From: Phreatobacter sp.
Lineage (GTDB): Bacteria > Pseudomonadota > Alphaproteobacteria > Rhizobiales > Phreatobacteraceae
DNA length: 59,454 nucleotides
Direction: 5' to 3'
Assembly: GCF_030691135.1 (NCBI RefSeq)
Contig: NZ_JAUYFA010000107.1
Span: 1 to 59,454, forward strand
Part shown: piece after piece, positions 26,924 to 36,070 of the stretch
Position numbering within the stretch: position 1 is the first letter of the stretch
Layout: each line of letters begins with the position of its first letter
Translations under genes and position numbers: made by a program
Notes under the pieces: generated by a model
The model's input: the letters and a program-made list of their open reading frames with translations, nothing else
Database searches by the model: none
What the model was told of the DNA's origin: nothing

Positions 26924-27439
26924 ATGCCGCAGGCCCCCGATGCCCCTCTTGTCGCGCGGTACGCCCGCAAGCGCTCCGAGCAAGGGGCCTATGTCTTCGT
27001 CACGGTCCTGGTCCTCGCTTTGATCTACACGTGGTGGAGCGCCGAACCGGGGGATTTCATCATCGGCATGATCGCCTTCGCGGTCATCCTGGTCGTGCTG
27101 CATTTCGAGCAGCGACGGATCCAGAACTCCCCCGGACCACAGCTGATCATCGACGAGGCTGGCATGGTTATGCCCGAGCATTTCGTCCACAGGCTGCCAT
27201 GGCAGGCCATCACCAGCGCCAGAGTGGTCAGGCCACATGAACGAACCGACCTGCTGGTTCTGGACATCCCGGAGCCGTCGCCATACGGCCCCCGCGGAAA
27301 CCATTGGGACCGTCGGTTGCGTGAGTTCGGCGGCGGGACCGAATTCATGATCGGCATCGGCGACCTCGACGTCGATAGCCCGCAGATCGAGGCCGCCATC
27401 GCCCGCTTCGCGCCGGGCAAGGGGAACCCGCCAGCCTGA
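26924..27439 (+). CDS. Hypothetical membrane protein with PH-like cytosolic domain
   Basis: 171 residues. Two adjacent transmembrane helices (about 23-40 and 46-62) are followed by a soluble domain. The pattern GPQLIIDEAGMVMPEHFVHR, then PWQAITSARV, is typical of membrane proteins with a small PH-like domain (STM3941-type). GGAG lies upstream of the ATG. Function unknown. Confidence 0.6.
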   Translation: MPQAPDAPLVARYARKRSEQGAYVFVTVLVLALIYTWWSAEPGDFIIGMIAFAVILVVLHFEQRRIQNSPGPQLIIDEAGMVMPEHFVHRLPWQAITSARVVRPHERTDLLVLDIPEPSPYGPRGNHWDRRLREFGGGTEFMIGIGDLDVDSPQIEAAIARFAPGKGNPPA

Positions 27440-27552
27440 AGCCATACCTGCAATCCGCAATCATGGCCGCGCCGGTGGTGGCATGCCGATGCGCGGGCGC
27501 CGGCGGGTTCCTATATCACCGGCACCTCGTCCTCCGTCCGGATCGAAATGCC

Positions 27553-28017
27553 ATGGGACCCGTCCGCTTCATCCTCAACATCCTCTGGTTCGTCCTCGGC
27601 GGGCTCCTCGCCGGCCTCGCCTGGTTCCTCGCAGGCATCATCGCGGCAATCACCATCGTCGGCCTGCCCTGGGCCTTCGCCTGTTTCCGCATCGGCTCCT
27701 ATACGCTCTGGCCCTTCGGCCGTGACGTCGTCTGGGTCAGCGAACTGACCGGCCGGCCGGCCGGCGCCATGGGCGTGCTGCGCTTCCTCGGCAACATCAT
27801 CTGGTTCGTGCCGATCGGCTTCTCGCTGATGGTCATCCACATCGTCGCGGCGCTCGCCTGCTTCGTCACCATCATCGGCATTCCCTTCGGCTGGGCGCAT
27901 CTGAAGCTCGCCGCCGCCTCGGTCTTCCCGCTGGGCCAGCGCGTCGTCGCCTCCGATGTCGCCGGCCTCGCCCGCAGCCAGGGCGCCGCGACCGCCCTCG
28001 CCGGCTGGCGGCGCTGA
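27553..28017 (+). CDS. YccF-domain membrane protein
   Basis: 154 residues. Two YccF repeats are visible: ILNILWFVLGGLLAGLAWFL (residues ~7-26) and FLGNIIWFVPIGFSLMVIHI (~78-97). Each is followed by an IVGLPWAFACFRIG / IIGIPFGWAHLKLA segment. Two hairpins of helices per repeat indicate an integral inner-membrane protein. The start at 27553 is chosen from the family N-terminus; 30 upstream codons are open but not conserved in character. Role unknown. Confidence 0.85.
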   Translation: MGPVRFILNILWFVLGGLLAGLAWFLAGIIAAITIVGLPWAFACFRIGSYTLWPFGRDVVWVSELTGRPAGAMGVLRFLGNIIWFVPIGFSLMVIHIVAALACFVTIIGIPFGWAHLKLAAASVFPLGQRVVASDVAGLARSQGAATALAGWRR

Positions 28018-28133
28018 CACGACCCGTCACCCTTCGTGAACGGCGCCGGTTTGCGCTGCCCCCGGGCAAAATCGTATAGGGGACGGGTCAGGTGGCAGAG
28101 CCGCCGCCACCGCGTGATTCCCGAGGCCCCTTC

Positions 28134-29123
28134 ATGACCCAGTCCACCTCCGCGGCAAAACCACTGCGTGTCGGTGTCGTCGGCCTCGGCGTCATGGGCA
28201 AGAACCACGCGCGGGTGCTGGCGGAACTGCCGGGCGTCACCCTCGCCGGGGTCGCCGATCCCGATGCGGCGCAGGTCGAATTCGTCACCTCCCGCCTCGG
28301 TTGCCCGGGCTTTGCCACGCTCGATGCGCTCATGGATGCCGGCATCAACGCCCTCACCATCGCCGCGCCGACCCAGCTTCACACGCCCATCGCGCTCGCC
28401 GCCATCGCCCGCGGCATCCACGTCCTGGTGGAAAAGCCCATCGCCCAGTCCGTCGAGGAAGGCCGGCGCATCATCGACGCTGCCGACCGGGCCGGCGTGA
28501 CCTTGATGATCGGCCATGTCGAGCGCTTCAATCCGGCGGTCCAGGCGATCCGCCAGGCCATCGCCGACGACGACATCCTCTCCATCCAGATCACCCGCGT
28601 CGGCCCCTTCCCGCCGCGCATGTCAGATATCGGCGTCGTCATCGACCTCGCCGTCCATGACATCGACCTGATCCGCTGGTTCACCGGCTCGGAGATCACC
28701 GAGATCCAGCCGCAGACCAATTCTGTCCATGCGGAGCGCGAGGATATCGCGCTCCTGCAGTTCCGCACCGCCTCGGGCGTGCTCGCCCACATCAACACGA
28801 ACTGGCTGACGCCGTTCAAGGCGCGCACCGTCCATGTCGCCACCCGCAACAAATACATTTCCGGCGACCTGATCACCCGCCAGGTCACCGAATGCTTCGA
28901 CTACAAGCCCGACGGCTCCTATTCGATGCGCCACCTCTCCGTCGCCTACGCCGAGCCGCTGCGCGCCGAACTCGTCGCCTTCATCGACAGTGTCCGCACC
29001 GGCAAGGCCCCGGTCACCGGCGGTGCCGACGGCCTCGCCTCCCTCGACATCGCCATGCGCTGCCTCGGCGAGCGTCCCGCTCCCGTGCTGCAGCCGAAGC
29101 TGGTGGCCGGCGGCCGCGCCTGA
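28134..29123 (+). CDS. Gfo/Idh/MocA-family oxidoreductase
   Basis: 329 residues. N-terminal Rossmann fold: LRVGVVGLGVMGKNHARVLA (residues ~11-30). The catalytic region has VLVEKPIAQS (~100-109) with the family EKP motif, then IGHVERFNPAVQAIR (~128-142) and VIDLAVHDIDLIRWFTGSEI (~172-191), containing the conserved HD. NAD(P)-dependent sugar or inositol oxidoreductase; sequence character recalls UDP-N-acetylglucosamine 3-dehydrogenases, but the substrate is not assignable. GAGG precedes the ATG at 28134. Confidence 0.84.
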   Translation: MTQSTSAAKPLRVGVVGLGVMGKNHARVLAELPGVTLAGVADPDAAQVEFVTSRLGCPGFATLDALMDAGINALTIAAPTQLHTPIALAAIARGIHVLVEKPIAQSVEEGRRIIDAADRAGVTLMIGHVERFNPAVQAIRQAIADDDILSIQITRVGPFPPRMSDIGVVIDLAVHDIDLIRWFTGSEITEIQPQTNSVHAEREDIALLQFRTASGVLAHINTNWLTPFKARTVHVATRNKYISGDLITRQVTECFDYKPDGSYSMRHLSVAYAEPLRAELVAFIDSVRTGKAPVTGGADGLASLDIAMRCLGERPAPVLQPKLVAGGRA

Positions 29124-29188
29124 CATCGAAGTCGCGCATGCGGCGCCGGCGGCGCTGTTAGCAGCAGGTTGCCGGTACCAGGAGGCCC

Positions 29189-29719
29189 TTACCTGCACGT
29201 GAACGCGGCTCGCGTGATGATGGAACGCGCTGTGGTGCCGGTCTGCGTCGGCTCCTGGCGGGTTTCCAGCAAAGCGCAGGAACGCATGTTCGCCGGCACG
29301 GGCTGCTGCATGGCGAAGCCGCCCTCGTAACCGCACTTGATCGCCGCCGGATAAAGCGGCCTGCGGGCCCGCTCGTCCCAGAAGCGGTAGATCAACGGCT
29401 GGCCGGGCCGAACCGTTTCCCCATTCTCCGGCTCGTCCGCATTGATGCCTTCACCGGGGCCGGAGCGCTGGCCGACGGCCGCGACGATGAGGCGGACGAC
29501 CGTGTCGGGCGTGAAGGAGGCGGTGAAGCCGCTGAGATTGTCCTCGGGATCACCGGTGCCGCGCTGTGCGATGGCGCTGTACGTCACCGTCAGGGTCGGC
29601 GGGCACGTCGCGGTGAAGGTCGCCGCCGGCGGGCGCGGCTGAGCCGCCGCATCGGACAGGGCGGCCGGCAACAGGACCGGGATGCACAGGCAGAGACCCC
29701 GAAAACGCTTCCATGGCAT
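29189..29719 (-). CDS. Secreted protein, STY0301-like family (copy 1)
   Basis: 176 residues. AGGAG lies 7 nt before the ATG at 29719. A signal peptide (residues 1-~27, ending SDAAAQ) is followed by CPPTLTVTYSAIAQ. Its end carries KCGYEGGFAMQQPVPANMRS, a Cys, then a final FTCR. The neighbour at 29766 shares the same plan (CP near the mature start, C-x-YEGG, SC, terminal FNCR). The four Cys probably form two disulfides in the periplasm. Function unknown. Confidence 0.6.
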   Translation of the reverse strand: MPWKRFRGLCLCIPVLLPAALSDAAAQPRPPAATFTATCPPTLTVTYSAIAQRGTGDPEDNLSGFTASFTPDTVVRLIVAAVGQRSGPGEGINADEPENGETVRPGQPLIYRFWDERARRPLYPAAIKCGYEGGFAMQQPVPANMRSCALLETRQEPTQTGTTARSIITRAAFTCR

Positions 29720-29765
29720 CGCCTGGCTCCTTTCCATCAGACGCGGGTGAGACGGGCGAAGGAGG

Positions 29766-30209
29766 CTAGCGGCAGTTGAACTGGCCACTCTGCAGCCCCC
29801 AGTGCGCCGCGCCGGGCTCGGTCGACCGGATGAAGGCTGCAGAACAGGACCTCGCCTTGCCGACCCCCCGGGAGAGGACGATGCCCCCCTCGTAGAGACA
29901 GGCGACGAAGACCTCGCGCTGACCGTCGAGCGCCCAGTCGAGCTGGCGCCGCCCGCGCGGCGTTCCGGCGATGAGCCCTTCCGCAGTGACCGTGCCGGCA
30001 TAGACGGCGACGCCGTTGAGCCAGGACTGGGAATCGCCTTCGTGACCGATCAGGCGATCAAAGCCGGCGACAGCGGCAGGATCGGCGACCCTCGCCGCCG
30101 TGGTTGTCATCCGCAGCGGACAGGTGACCGCCTGTTGTGCCGCGGCGCTTTCGCCCGACAAGGCGATGGCCGTGAGCGCGGCGAAAGCGAGGGCACAACG
30201 TCTGGTCAT
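29766..30209 (-). CDS. Secreted protein, STY0301-like family (copy 2)
   Basis: 147 residues with a signal peptide (MTRRCALAFAALTAIALSGE, then SAAAQQ). The mature part starts AVTCPLRM. It includes ACLYEGGIVLSRGVGKARSC and ends in FNCR, matching copy 1 in Cys pattern. It precedes copy 1 on the minus strand by 46 nt, so the two are probably co-transcribed. No good Shine-Dalgarno sequence was seen before the ATG. Confidence 0.6.
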   Translation of the reverse strand: MTRRCALAFAALTAIALSGESAAAQQAVTCPLRMTTTAARVADPAAVAGFDRLIGHEGDSQSWLNGVAVYAGTVTAEGLIAGTPRGRRQLDWALDGQREVFVACLYEGGIVLSRGVGKARSCSAAFIRSTEPGAAHWGLQSGQFNCR

Positions 30210-30310
30210 GGCGATAGGTCCAGCGGAGGAAAGTGGCCGCCCCGGAAGGAAGGGGCGTAACTCCGGAGCGATACCATTCCCCCCGCCGGGTCTCGGGAAG
30301 CGGGGACAGC

Positions 30311-30646
30311 TCAGTCGAATTTGAGGCCTTCGTTCTGCATGCGGATGTTCCGCGGGTTCTCGGTGCACCAGTTGAACGTGTATTCCTGTGAACCCCAGTC
30401 CTGCCAGATCACCCGGATATCGACGACGCAGGCGCCGCTCTGGCTCGACCAGACCATGTTGCGCGAACGGCCCGGCGCGAGGTTGGAGGTCAGCCAGTTG
30501 CGGCTCCACACCCCGCCCACATTGGTCTGGAAGCCGCTGATCACCCAGCCGTCCGACTCGTTGTGCAGAGTGAAATTGTAATTCTGTGCCGACGCCGTCC
30601 AGGTCAGCCCGATCAATGCGCAGAGAGCGATGGCGAAACGCGACAT
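30311..30646 (-). CDS. Small secreted protein
   Basis: 111 residues. The signal peptide is MSRFAIALCALIGLTWTASA. The mature domain of ~90 residues (NFTLHNESDGWVISGFQTN, NWLTSNLAPGRSRNMVW, ACVVDIRVIWQDWGSQEY) is rich in Trp, Asn and beta-strand patterns, with two Cys that could pair. AGGA lies 5 nt before this ATG; in-frame ATGs at 30649 and 30658 are alternatives. The type is common as a short periplasmic protein of unknown function in this bacterial group. It lies upstream of the two STY0301-like genes on the same strand. Confidence 0.6.
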   Translation of the reverse strand: MSRFAIALCALIGLTWTASAQNYNFTLHNESDGWVISGFQTNVGGVWSRNWLTSNLAPGRSRNMVWSSQSGACVVDIRVIWQDWGSQEYTFNWCTENPRNIRMQNEGLKFD

Positions 30647-30923
30647 CATGATCCTCATGACCGGCAGCGGGGGATGTGAGCCGGCATCTCCCTGCCTTCT
30701 ATGCCCGGCATCGAAGGGCGGACAATTGCCCCGGCCCGCAGATCCAGCAGGATGAGACAGCACGCCAAAAATTTGAGATGGAATGGCCGCACGGGCGATG
30801 CCGATGGTCGCTTCTGCGGCGGCGGAGGGCCGGCGCGATCCTGCCGGCCTCACCGAATCGCCGGGACCTTGCCCGCGCGCCTCGGGAAGCCGGCGGTGGG
30901 CGACGCGCGAGCGCCTGTCCGGC

Positions 30924-31985
30924 CTAGAGCTTCATCAGCTCGACGATCCATTTGCTCAGATCGGCCTCGTTCGCCCCGGTGCCCTGGTCACCGGCCATCA
31001 CCCGGGCGAAGTGCCGATATCCCTCCGCCCGTGCCTCGCTCGGTGACAGGCCGTAGGTCGACCGGAACGCGCGGCTGAACGTGGCTTCGTCGGAAAAGCC
31101 ATAGCGGAACGCGATCTGCGAGATGCGCAGGGAATTCTCGCCCGGCGACACCAGATCCTTGAAGCAGCGGGCCAGCCTGCGCCGCCGGATATGGGCGTGA
31201 ACCCCGCCGAGCGGTTCGCAAAGACGATAGAGCGTGGCACGCGAAAGCCCGAACTGCCGGCAGATCAGGTCGACATCGAGGGCAGGATTGCCGAGATTTC
31301 CGTCGATATACCGGCGGATCGCGGTCAGCGAGATGGTCGTGACGCCTGTCCGCACGACCTCGGTCGCATCGCGGCTGGGACCGGCACAGCCGGCGACGAG
31401 ATGGATCGTCGATTCCGCGATGGAGGCGGCTTCCGCCTGGCTCATCTGCGCGGCCTGCCCGGCAAGATCGATCAGATAGCGCGACAGCATCCCTCCCAGA
31501 GGCGTGGTCTCGGAAATCTTCAGCCCGTGCAATCCGTCCGGATCCTTGACGAAGGGCGCCAGGAGGTTGCGGGGAATCGCCAGGTTGATGCTGCGAAAAT
31601 CGATTTCCCGGATGCTGGCCTCGCGTGCGAGATCGAGGATCCAGACGTCGCGCGGCGCGACTTCGACCGGGCTCCCTTCGACCTCACCGACCGGGCCGCC
31701 GGTCTGGTAGACCTGCACGAGATAGTGGTCGATCGAACTGCGCGCGATGGTCGAGGAACTGCGCTCGAACCGTATCCGGTCGCTCTGGCTGACGCCGAGC
31801 ACCAGCGATCCCAGATGCCACGCCGAGAAGCCGAACCGGAACTGGGCGATGCTGTCTGCCGTCGCGTCGAGGTCGAAGATGGTCGACACTGTATCGGACC
31901 ATTCCTGGAACGCCGCCTCGCCGGTCGTTTTCCCCCAGGCCAGGCTGAAGCCCGGCAACTCGTTTTCACTACGCAACCCGGTCAC
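30924..31985 (-). CDS. AraC-family transcriptional regulator
   Basis: About 353 residues from the GTG at 31985. The open frame runs 80 codons further, but that part looks non-coding, so the start is a judgement. The N-terminal ~200 residues fit an AraC-binding-like sensor (FQEWSDTVSTIFDLD, SRSDRIRFERS-like segments, YQTGGPVGEVEGSPVEVAPR). The C-terminal AraC HTH pair is clear: ALDVDLICRQFGLSRATLYR and SLRISQIAFRYGFSDEATFS, then RAFRSTYGLSPSEAR. It is divergent from the aldo-keto reductase gene at 32224. The effector is unknown. Confidence 0.8.
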   Translation of the reverse strand: MTGLRSENELPGFSLAWGKTTGEAAFQEWSDTVSTIFDLDATADSIAQFRFGFSAWHLGSLVLGVSQSDRIRFERSSSTIARSSIDHYLVQVYQTGGPVGEVEGSPVEVAPRDVWILDLAREASIREIDFRSINLAIPRNLLAPFVKDPDGLHGLKISETTPLGGMLSRYLIDLAGQAAQMSQAEAASIAESTIHLVAGCAGPSRDATEVVRTGVTTISLTAIRRYIDGNLGNPALDVDLICRQFGLSRATLYRLCEPLGGVHAHIRRRRLARCFKDLVSPGENSLRISQIAFRYGFSDEATFSRAFRSTYGLSPSEARAEGYRHFARVMAGDQGTGANEADLSKWIVELMKL

Positions 31986-32223
31986 GCGACACGCCCAGAC
32001 TGTCTCGGCGAGGCAGGACGATCGCGGGCCGGACGCCGGTAATCTGGGGTCTGCCGAAATAACATGCAACACTCGTTCTATTCGGGGATAGCGCCACCCT
32101 GGCGGGTGATTAGCACCGATTGGGCATGCCTGCCCGTCTGCCAGCACCCTATCGCGATCGCCGACGCCTCCCGACACTCCCTCCCCTGACGGCGACGCCC
32201 GATCGCCCCGCGGAGGCAAGGCC

Positions 32224-33249
32224 ATGGACTACCGCACGCTCGGAGGCTCCGGCCTCAAGATCCCCGCCCTGACCCTCGGCACCGCCACCTTCGGCGGCGG
32301 CAGCGAATTCCTGCGCAAATGGGGCGCGACCGACGTCGCCGAGGCCACCCGCCTCGTCGACATCTGCCTCGAACTCGGCTGCACCATGTTCGACACCGCC
32401 GACGGCTATTCCGCCGGCCTGTCGGAGGAGATCCTGGGTCAGGCGATCAAGGGCCGCCGCGACGCCGTCATCCTCGCCACCAAGACCGGCATGCCCATGG
32501 GCCCCGGTCCCAACGAGATCGGCACCTCGCGTGCAAAGATCATGGCCTCCTGCGAAGCGAGCCTGAAGCGCCTCGGCACCGACTATGTCGACCTCTACCA
32601 GCTGCACGCCTTCGACGCGCTCACCCCCATCGAGGAGATGCTCGCCGCCCTCGACGCGCTGATCCGCGCCGGCAAGATCCGCTATTTCGGCGTCTCCAAC
32701 TATTCCGGCTGGCATCTGATGAAGATGCTGGCGCTGGCGGACCGCCACGGCCTGCCGCGGCCGGTCATCCATCAGGCCTACTACACCCTGGTGGCGCGCG
32801 ACTTCGAATGGGAACTGATGCCGCTCGGCCTCGACCAGAATGTCGGCACGCTGGTCTGGTCGCCGCTCTCGGGAGCCAAGCTCTCCGGCAAGATCGGGCG
32901 GACGAAGCGCCCGCCGCAGGACAGCCGCCTGGCGACCGATGCCAGCTGGCCCGTGCCGGAGGATCGGCTCTTCGCCGTCACCGACGCGCTGGAAAAGGTC
33001 TCCGCCGAGGTCGGCCGCTCCATCCCGCAGGTGGCGCTCGCCTGGCTCCTCGCCCGCCCGACGATCTCCTCCATCATCATCGGCGCCCGCAACGAGCAGC
33101 AATTGCGCGACAATCTCGCCGCCTGCACGCTCAAACTGACGCCCGAACAGACCGCGGCCCTCGACGCCGCCAGTGCCATCCCGCCGGCCTATCCCTACTG
33201 GCACCAGCGCCGCACCATGATGACCCGCAACCCGCCACCGGTGACGTGA
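32224..33249 (+). CDS. Aldo/keto reductase
   Basis: 341 residues, TIM-barrel NADPH-dependent oxidoreductase. The catalytic tetrad is visible: Asp and Tyr in FDTADGYSAG (residues ~56-65), Lys in LATKTG (~84), His in LYQLHAFD (~125). The cofactor region ISSIIIGARNEQQLRDNL lies near residue 285. GGAGG is upstream of the ATG. It may be a target of the divergent AraC regulator, which is inference from position. Substrate unknown. Confidence 0.88.
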   Translation: MDYRTLGGSGLKIPALTLGTATFGGGSEFLRKWGATDVAEATRLVDICLELGCTMFDTADGYSAGLSEEILGQAIKGRRDAVILATKTGMPMGPGPNEIGTSRAKIMASCEASLKRLGTDYVDLYQLHAFDALTPIEEMLAALDALIRAGKIRYFGVSNYSGWHLMKMLALADRHGLPRPVIHQAYYTLVARDFEWELMPLGLDQNVGTLVWSPLSGAKLSGKIGRTKRPPQDSRLATDASWPVPEDRLFAVTDALEKVSAEVGRSIPQVALAWLLARPTISSIIIGARNEQQLRDNLAACTLKLTPEQTAALDAASAIPPAYPYWHQRRTMMTRNPPPVT

Positions 33250-33355
33250 GGCCAGGCGGCAGCCCCTGTCGTCCCCCTGTCACCTTGCGGTGCTTTTCGG
33301 AGGGCGAAACGGAGACGGACGGGAATCACCGTCTCCGCACGGCGAGGCACCCGCC

Positions 33356-34735
33356 ATGCAGCACCGCCCGAAGCGCATCACCGTCGTCGGCGCCGGCTAT
33401 GTCGGCCTCGTCACAGGAGCCTGTCTCGCCGCCATCGGCCACGAGATCGTGGTGGTTGATCGCGACCAGGGCCGCATCGACGGCATCCGCGCCGGCCTCA
33501 TGCCGATCTACGAGGCGGGTCTCGCCGCTCTCGTCGCAGGCGAGATCGCCGCCGGCAGGCTCGCCTTCACCACCGATCTCGCCGCGGCGGTGCCGGGAGC
33601 TTCGGCCGTCTTCATCTGCGTCGGCACCCCGCCCCGCCCTTCCGACGGCCATGCCGACATGGCGCAGGTCATGGCGGCGGCCGGCGAGATTGCCGCCAGC
33701 CTCTCCGCCTTCACCGTCATCGTCGTGAAGTCGACCGTGCCGGTCGGCACCGGCGACGAGGTCGAGGCGCTGGTGCGTGCCCTCGATCCGGCGGCCGACG
33801 TCGCCGTCGTGTCGAACCCGGAATTCCTGCGCGAAGGCGTCGCGATCGCCGACTTCATGCGGCCCGACCGCATCGTCGTCGGCACGGACGATGCCCGCGC
33901 CGCAGCCCTGATGGCGGCGATCTACCGACCGCTGACCGAGGCCGGCGCGCCGCTCGTCGTCACCAACCGGCGGGCGTCCGAGCTCATCAAATACGCCGCC
34001 AACGCCTTCCTTGCGCTGAAGATCACCTACATCAACGAGATCGCCAATCTCTGCGAGGAGATCGGCGCCGATGTCGAGGATGTCGCCCGCGGCATCGGGC
34101 TCGACCCGCGGATCGGCGAGAGATTCCTCAAGGCCGGCCCGGGCTTCGGCGGCTCCTGCTTCCCGAAAGACATGCTGGCCCTGATGAAGACCGGGCAGGA
34201 CCACGGCGTGCCGCTGCGCTCGGTCGAGACCGCTGTCGCCGTCAACGACGCTCGCAAGGGCGAGATGGTGCGCAAGATCGTCCGCGCCGCCGGCGGCTCG
34301 GTGGCGGGCAAGACCATCGCCGTCCTCGGCCTCACCTTCAAGGCCGGCACCGACGACATGCGCTCCGCCGCCTCGCTCGTCATCCTGCCGCAACTGCAGA
34401 AACAGGGCGCCCGCATCGTCGCCCATGATCCCGCCGGCATGGCCCATGCCGCCGCGCTGCTGCCCGGCGTCGCCATGGCGGACAGCACCATGGCCGCGCT
34501 CGCTGGCGCCGACCTCGCCGTCATCCTCACCGAATGGCCGGAATTCGCCGCGCTCGACATCGAGAGCGCCGCCCGGATCATGCGGGCGCCGGTCCTCGTC
34601 GACCTGCGCAACCTGCTCGACCCCGCCGCGGCGGCACAGGCCGGCTTCACCTATCGATCGGTCGGGCGGACGGTGCGCGACGACACAGCCCGCGACGCCG
34701 CCTGGGGCCTGTTCGCCGCTCAGGCCGCCGAATAG
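33356..34735 (+). CDS. ugd: UDP-glucose 6-dehydrogenase
   Basis: 459 residues. It oxidises UDP-glucose to UDP-glucuronate, a precursor of acidic polysaccharides. Motifs: GAGYVGLVTG (residues ~12-21), VFICVGTPPRP (~84-94), VVKSTVPVGTGDEVE (~123-137), ELIKYAANAFLALKITYINE (~207-226), and the catalytic Cys in GGSCFPKD (~266). The C-terminal domain begins around residue 320 (IAVLGLTFKAGTDDMRSAAS). Upstream gene of the glycan cluster; 96 nt before galE. Confidence 0.93.
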   Translation: MQHRPKRITVVGAGYVGLVTGACLAAIGHEIVVVDRDQGRIDGIRAGLMPIYEAGLAALVAGEIAAGRLAFTTDLAAAVPGASAVFICVGTPPRPSDGHADMAQVMAAAGEIAASLSAFTVIVVKSTVPVGTGDEVEALVRALDPAADVAVVSNPEFLREGVAIADFMRPDRIVVGTDDARAAALMAAIYRPLTEAGAPLVVTNRRASELIKYAANAFLALKITYINEIANLCEEIGADVEDVARGIGLDPRIGERFLKAGPGFGGSCFPKDMLALMKTGQDHGVPLRSVETAVAVNDARKGEMVRKIVRAAGGSVAGKTIAVLGLTFKAGTDDMRSAASLVILPQLQKQGARIVAHDPAGMAHAAALLPGVAMADSTMAALAGADLAVILTEWPEFAALDIESAARIMRAPVLVDLRNLLDPAAAAQAGFTYRSVGRTVRDDTARDAAWGLFAAQAAE

Positions 34736-34831
34736 GCGCGCCATCGCCGCCTTGGGATTTTCTTGACCTCTTTGCGCTAACGCTCTCGTGGGACATCAGG
34801 CGTGCCGGAGGCGCGCCCACGGGGAAATGCC

Positions 34832-35827
34832 ATGACCGTTCTCGTCACCGGCGGCGCCGGCTATATCGGCAGCCACATGGTTCTCGAACTTCTCGATGCC
34901 GGCGAAAGCGTCGTCGTGCTCGACAACCTGTCCACCGGCTTCGCCTGGGCCGTCGACCAGCGCGCCACCCTGATCGTCGGCGACATGGGCGACCAGGGCC
35001 TCGTCGAGACGCTGATGCGGCTGCACGGGGTCGACGCCGTCATCCATTTCGCCGCCCGCATCGTCGTGCCGGATTCGGTCGCCGATCCGCTCGGTTATTA
35101 TCTCGCCAACACCGTGAAGACCCGCGCCGTCATGGCGGCGGCCGTCGCCACCGGCGTCCGGCGCTTCATCTTCTCCTCCACGGCCGCGGTCTACGGCTCG
35201 CCGGAGGTCATGCCGGTGAAGGAGGAAGTCCCGACCCTGCCGGAGAGCCCCTACGGGACATCCAAGCTGATCACCGAATGGATGCTGCGCGACGCCGCCG
35301 CCGCCCACGACCTGACCTATGTCGTGCTGCGCTACTTCAACGTAGCCGGCGCCGACCCGCAAGGCCGCACCGGCCAGTCGACGCCGAACGCCACCCATCT
35401 CATCAAGGTGGCGGTGCAGACCGCCCTCGGCCTGAGGGCGAAGATGGACGTCTTCGGCACCGACTATCCGACGCCGGACGGCACCTGCCTGCGCGACTAC
35501 ATCCACGTCACCGATCTGGTGCGCGCCCATCTCGCCGCCCTCGCCCATCTGCGCGCCGGTGGCGAGAGCATGGTGGCCAATTGCGGCTATGGTCACGGCT
35601 ACAGTGTCAAGGAGGTCATCGACACGGTCCGCGCCGTCACCAAGGTCGATTTCCGTGCCGACTATGCCCCGCGCAGGCCGGGCGATGCCGCCGCCGTCGT
35701 CGCGGATGCGACGCGCGCCCGCACCCGCCTCGGCTGGACGCCGTCGCATGACGACCTCACCGAAATCGTCGAGGCCGCCTATGCCTGGGAAAGGCGCCTC
35801 GCAAACGGCGATGTCGGGCGCCGCTGA
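34832..35827 (+). CDS. galE: UDP-glucose 4-epimerase
   Basis: 331 residues. It interconverts UDP-glucose and UDP-galactose. NAD-binding TGGAGYIGSH (residues ~6-15), the catalytic Ser-Tyr-Lys set in FIFSSTAAVYG (~113-123) and SPYGTSK (~143-149), and GTCLRDYIHVTDL (~215-227) are all present. GGGGAAA precedes the ATG at 34832; an upstream in-frame ATG at 34802 lacks one. Supplies UDP-galactose for surface glycans together with ugd. Confidence 0.92.
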   Translation: MTVLVTGGAGYIGSHMVLELLDAGESVVVLDNLSTGFAWAVDQRATLIVGDMGDQGLVETLMRLHGVDAVIHFAARIVVPDSVADPLGYYLANTVKTRAVMAAAVATGVRRFIFSSTAAVYGSPEVMPVKEEVPTLPESPYGTSKLITEWMLRDAAAAHDLTYVVLRYFNVAGADPQGRTGQSTPNATHLIKVAVQTALGLRAKMDVFGTDYPTPDGTCLRDYIHVTDLVRAHLAALAHLRAGGESMVANCGYGHGYSVKEVIDTVRAVTKVDFRADYAPRRPGDAAAVVADATRARTRLGWTPSHDDLTEIVEAAYAWERRLANGDVGRR

Positions 35828-36070
35828 GGCGGCCGCGGCCGCCGCACGAGGCGCTGCCGTCGGAGCAACGGCCACGGAAGAGGGTTGCAGTTCGGCGGCG
35901 GACGCGGGAAAGTGGCATGCCGCGCCGATCCCGCCGGACATCCCCCTCGAATGCCATCGTTTAATCGTTGCAAACTGTGAAATGACACGAACGCGCGATT
36001 GGTTTAGCCTGCGCTCAGGCGTCGAACATTGAAGGCAATCCCGGTGCGGGCAGAATCCCGAAAACAGTCG

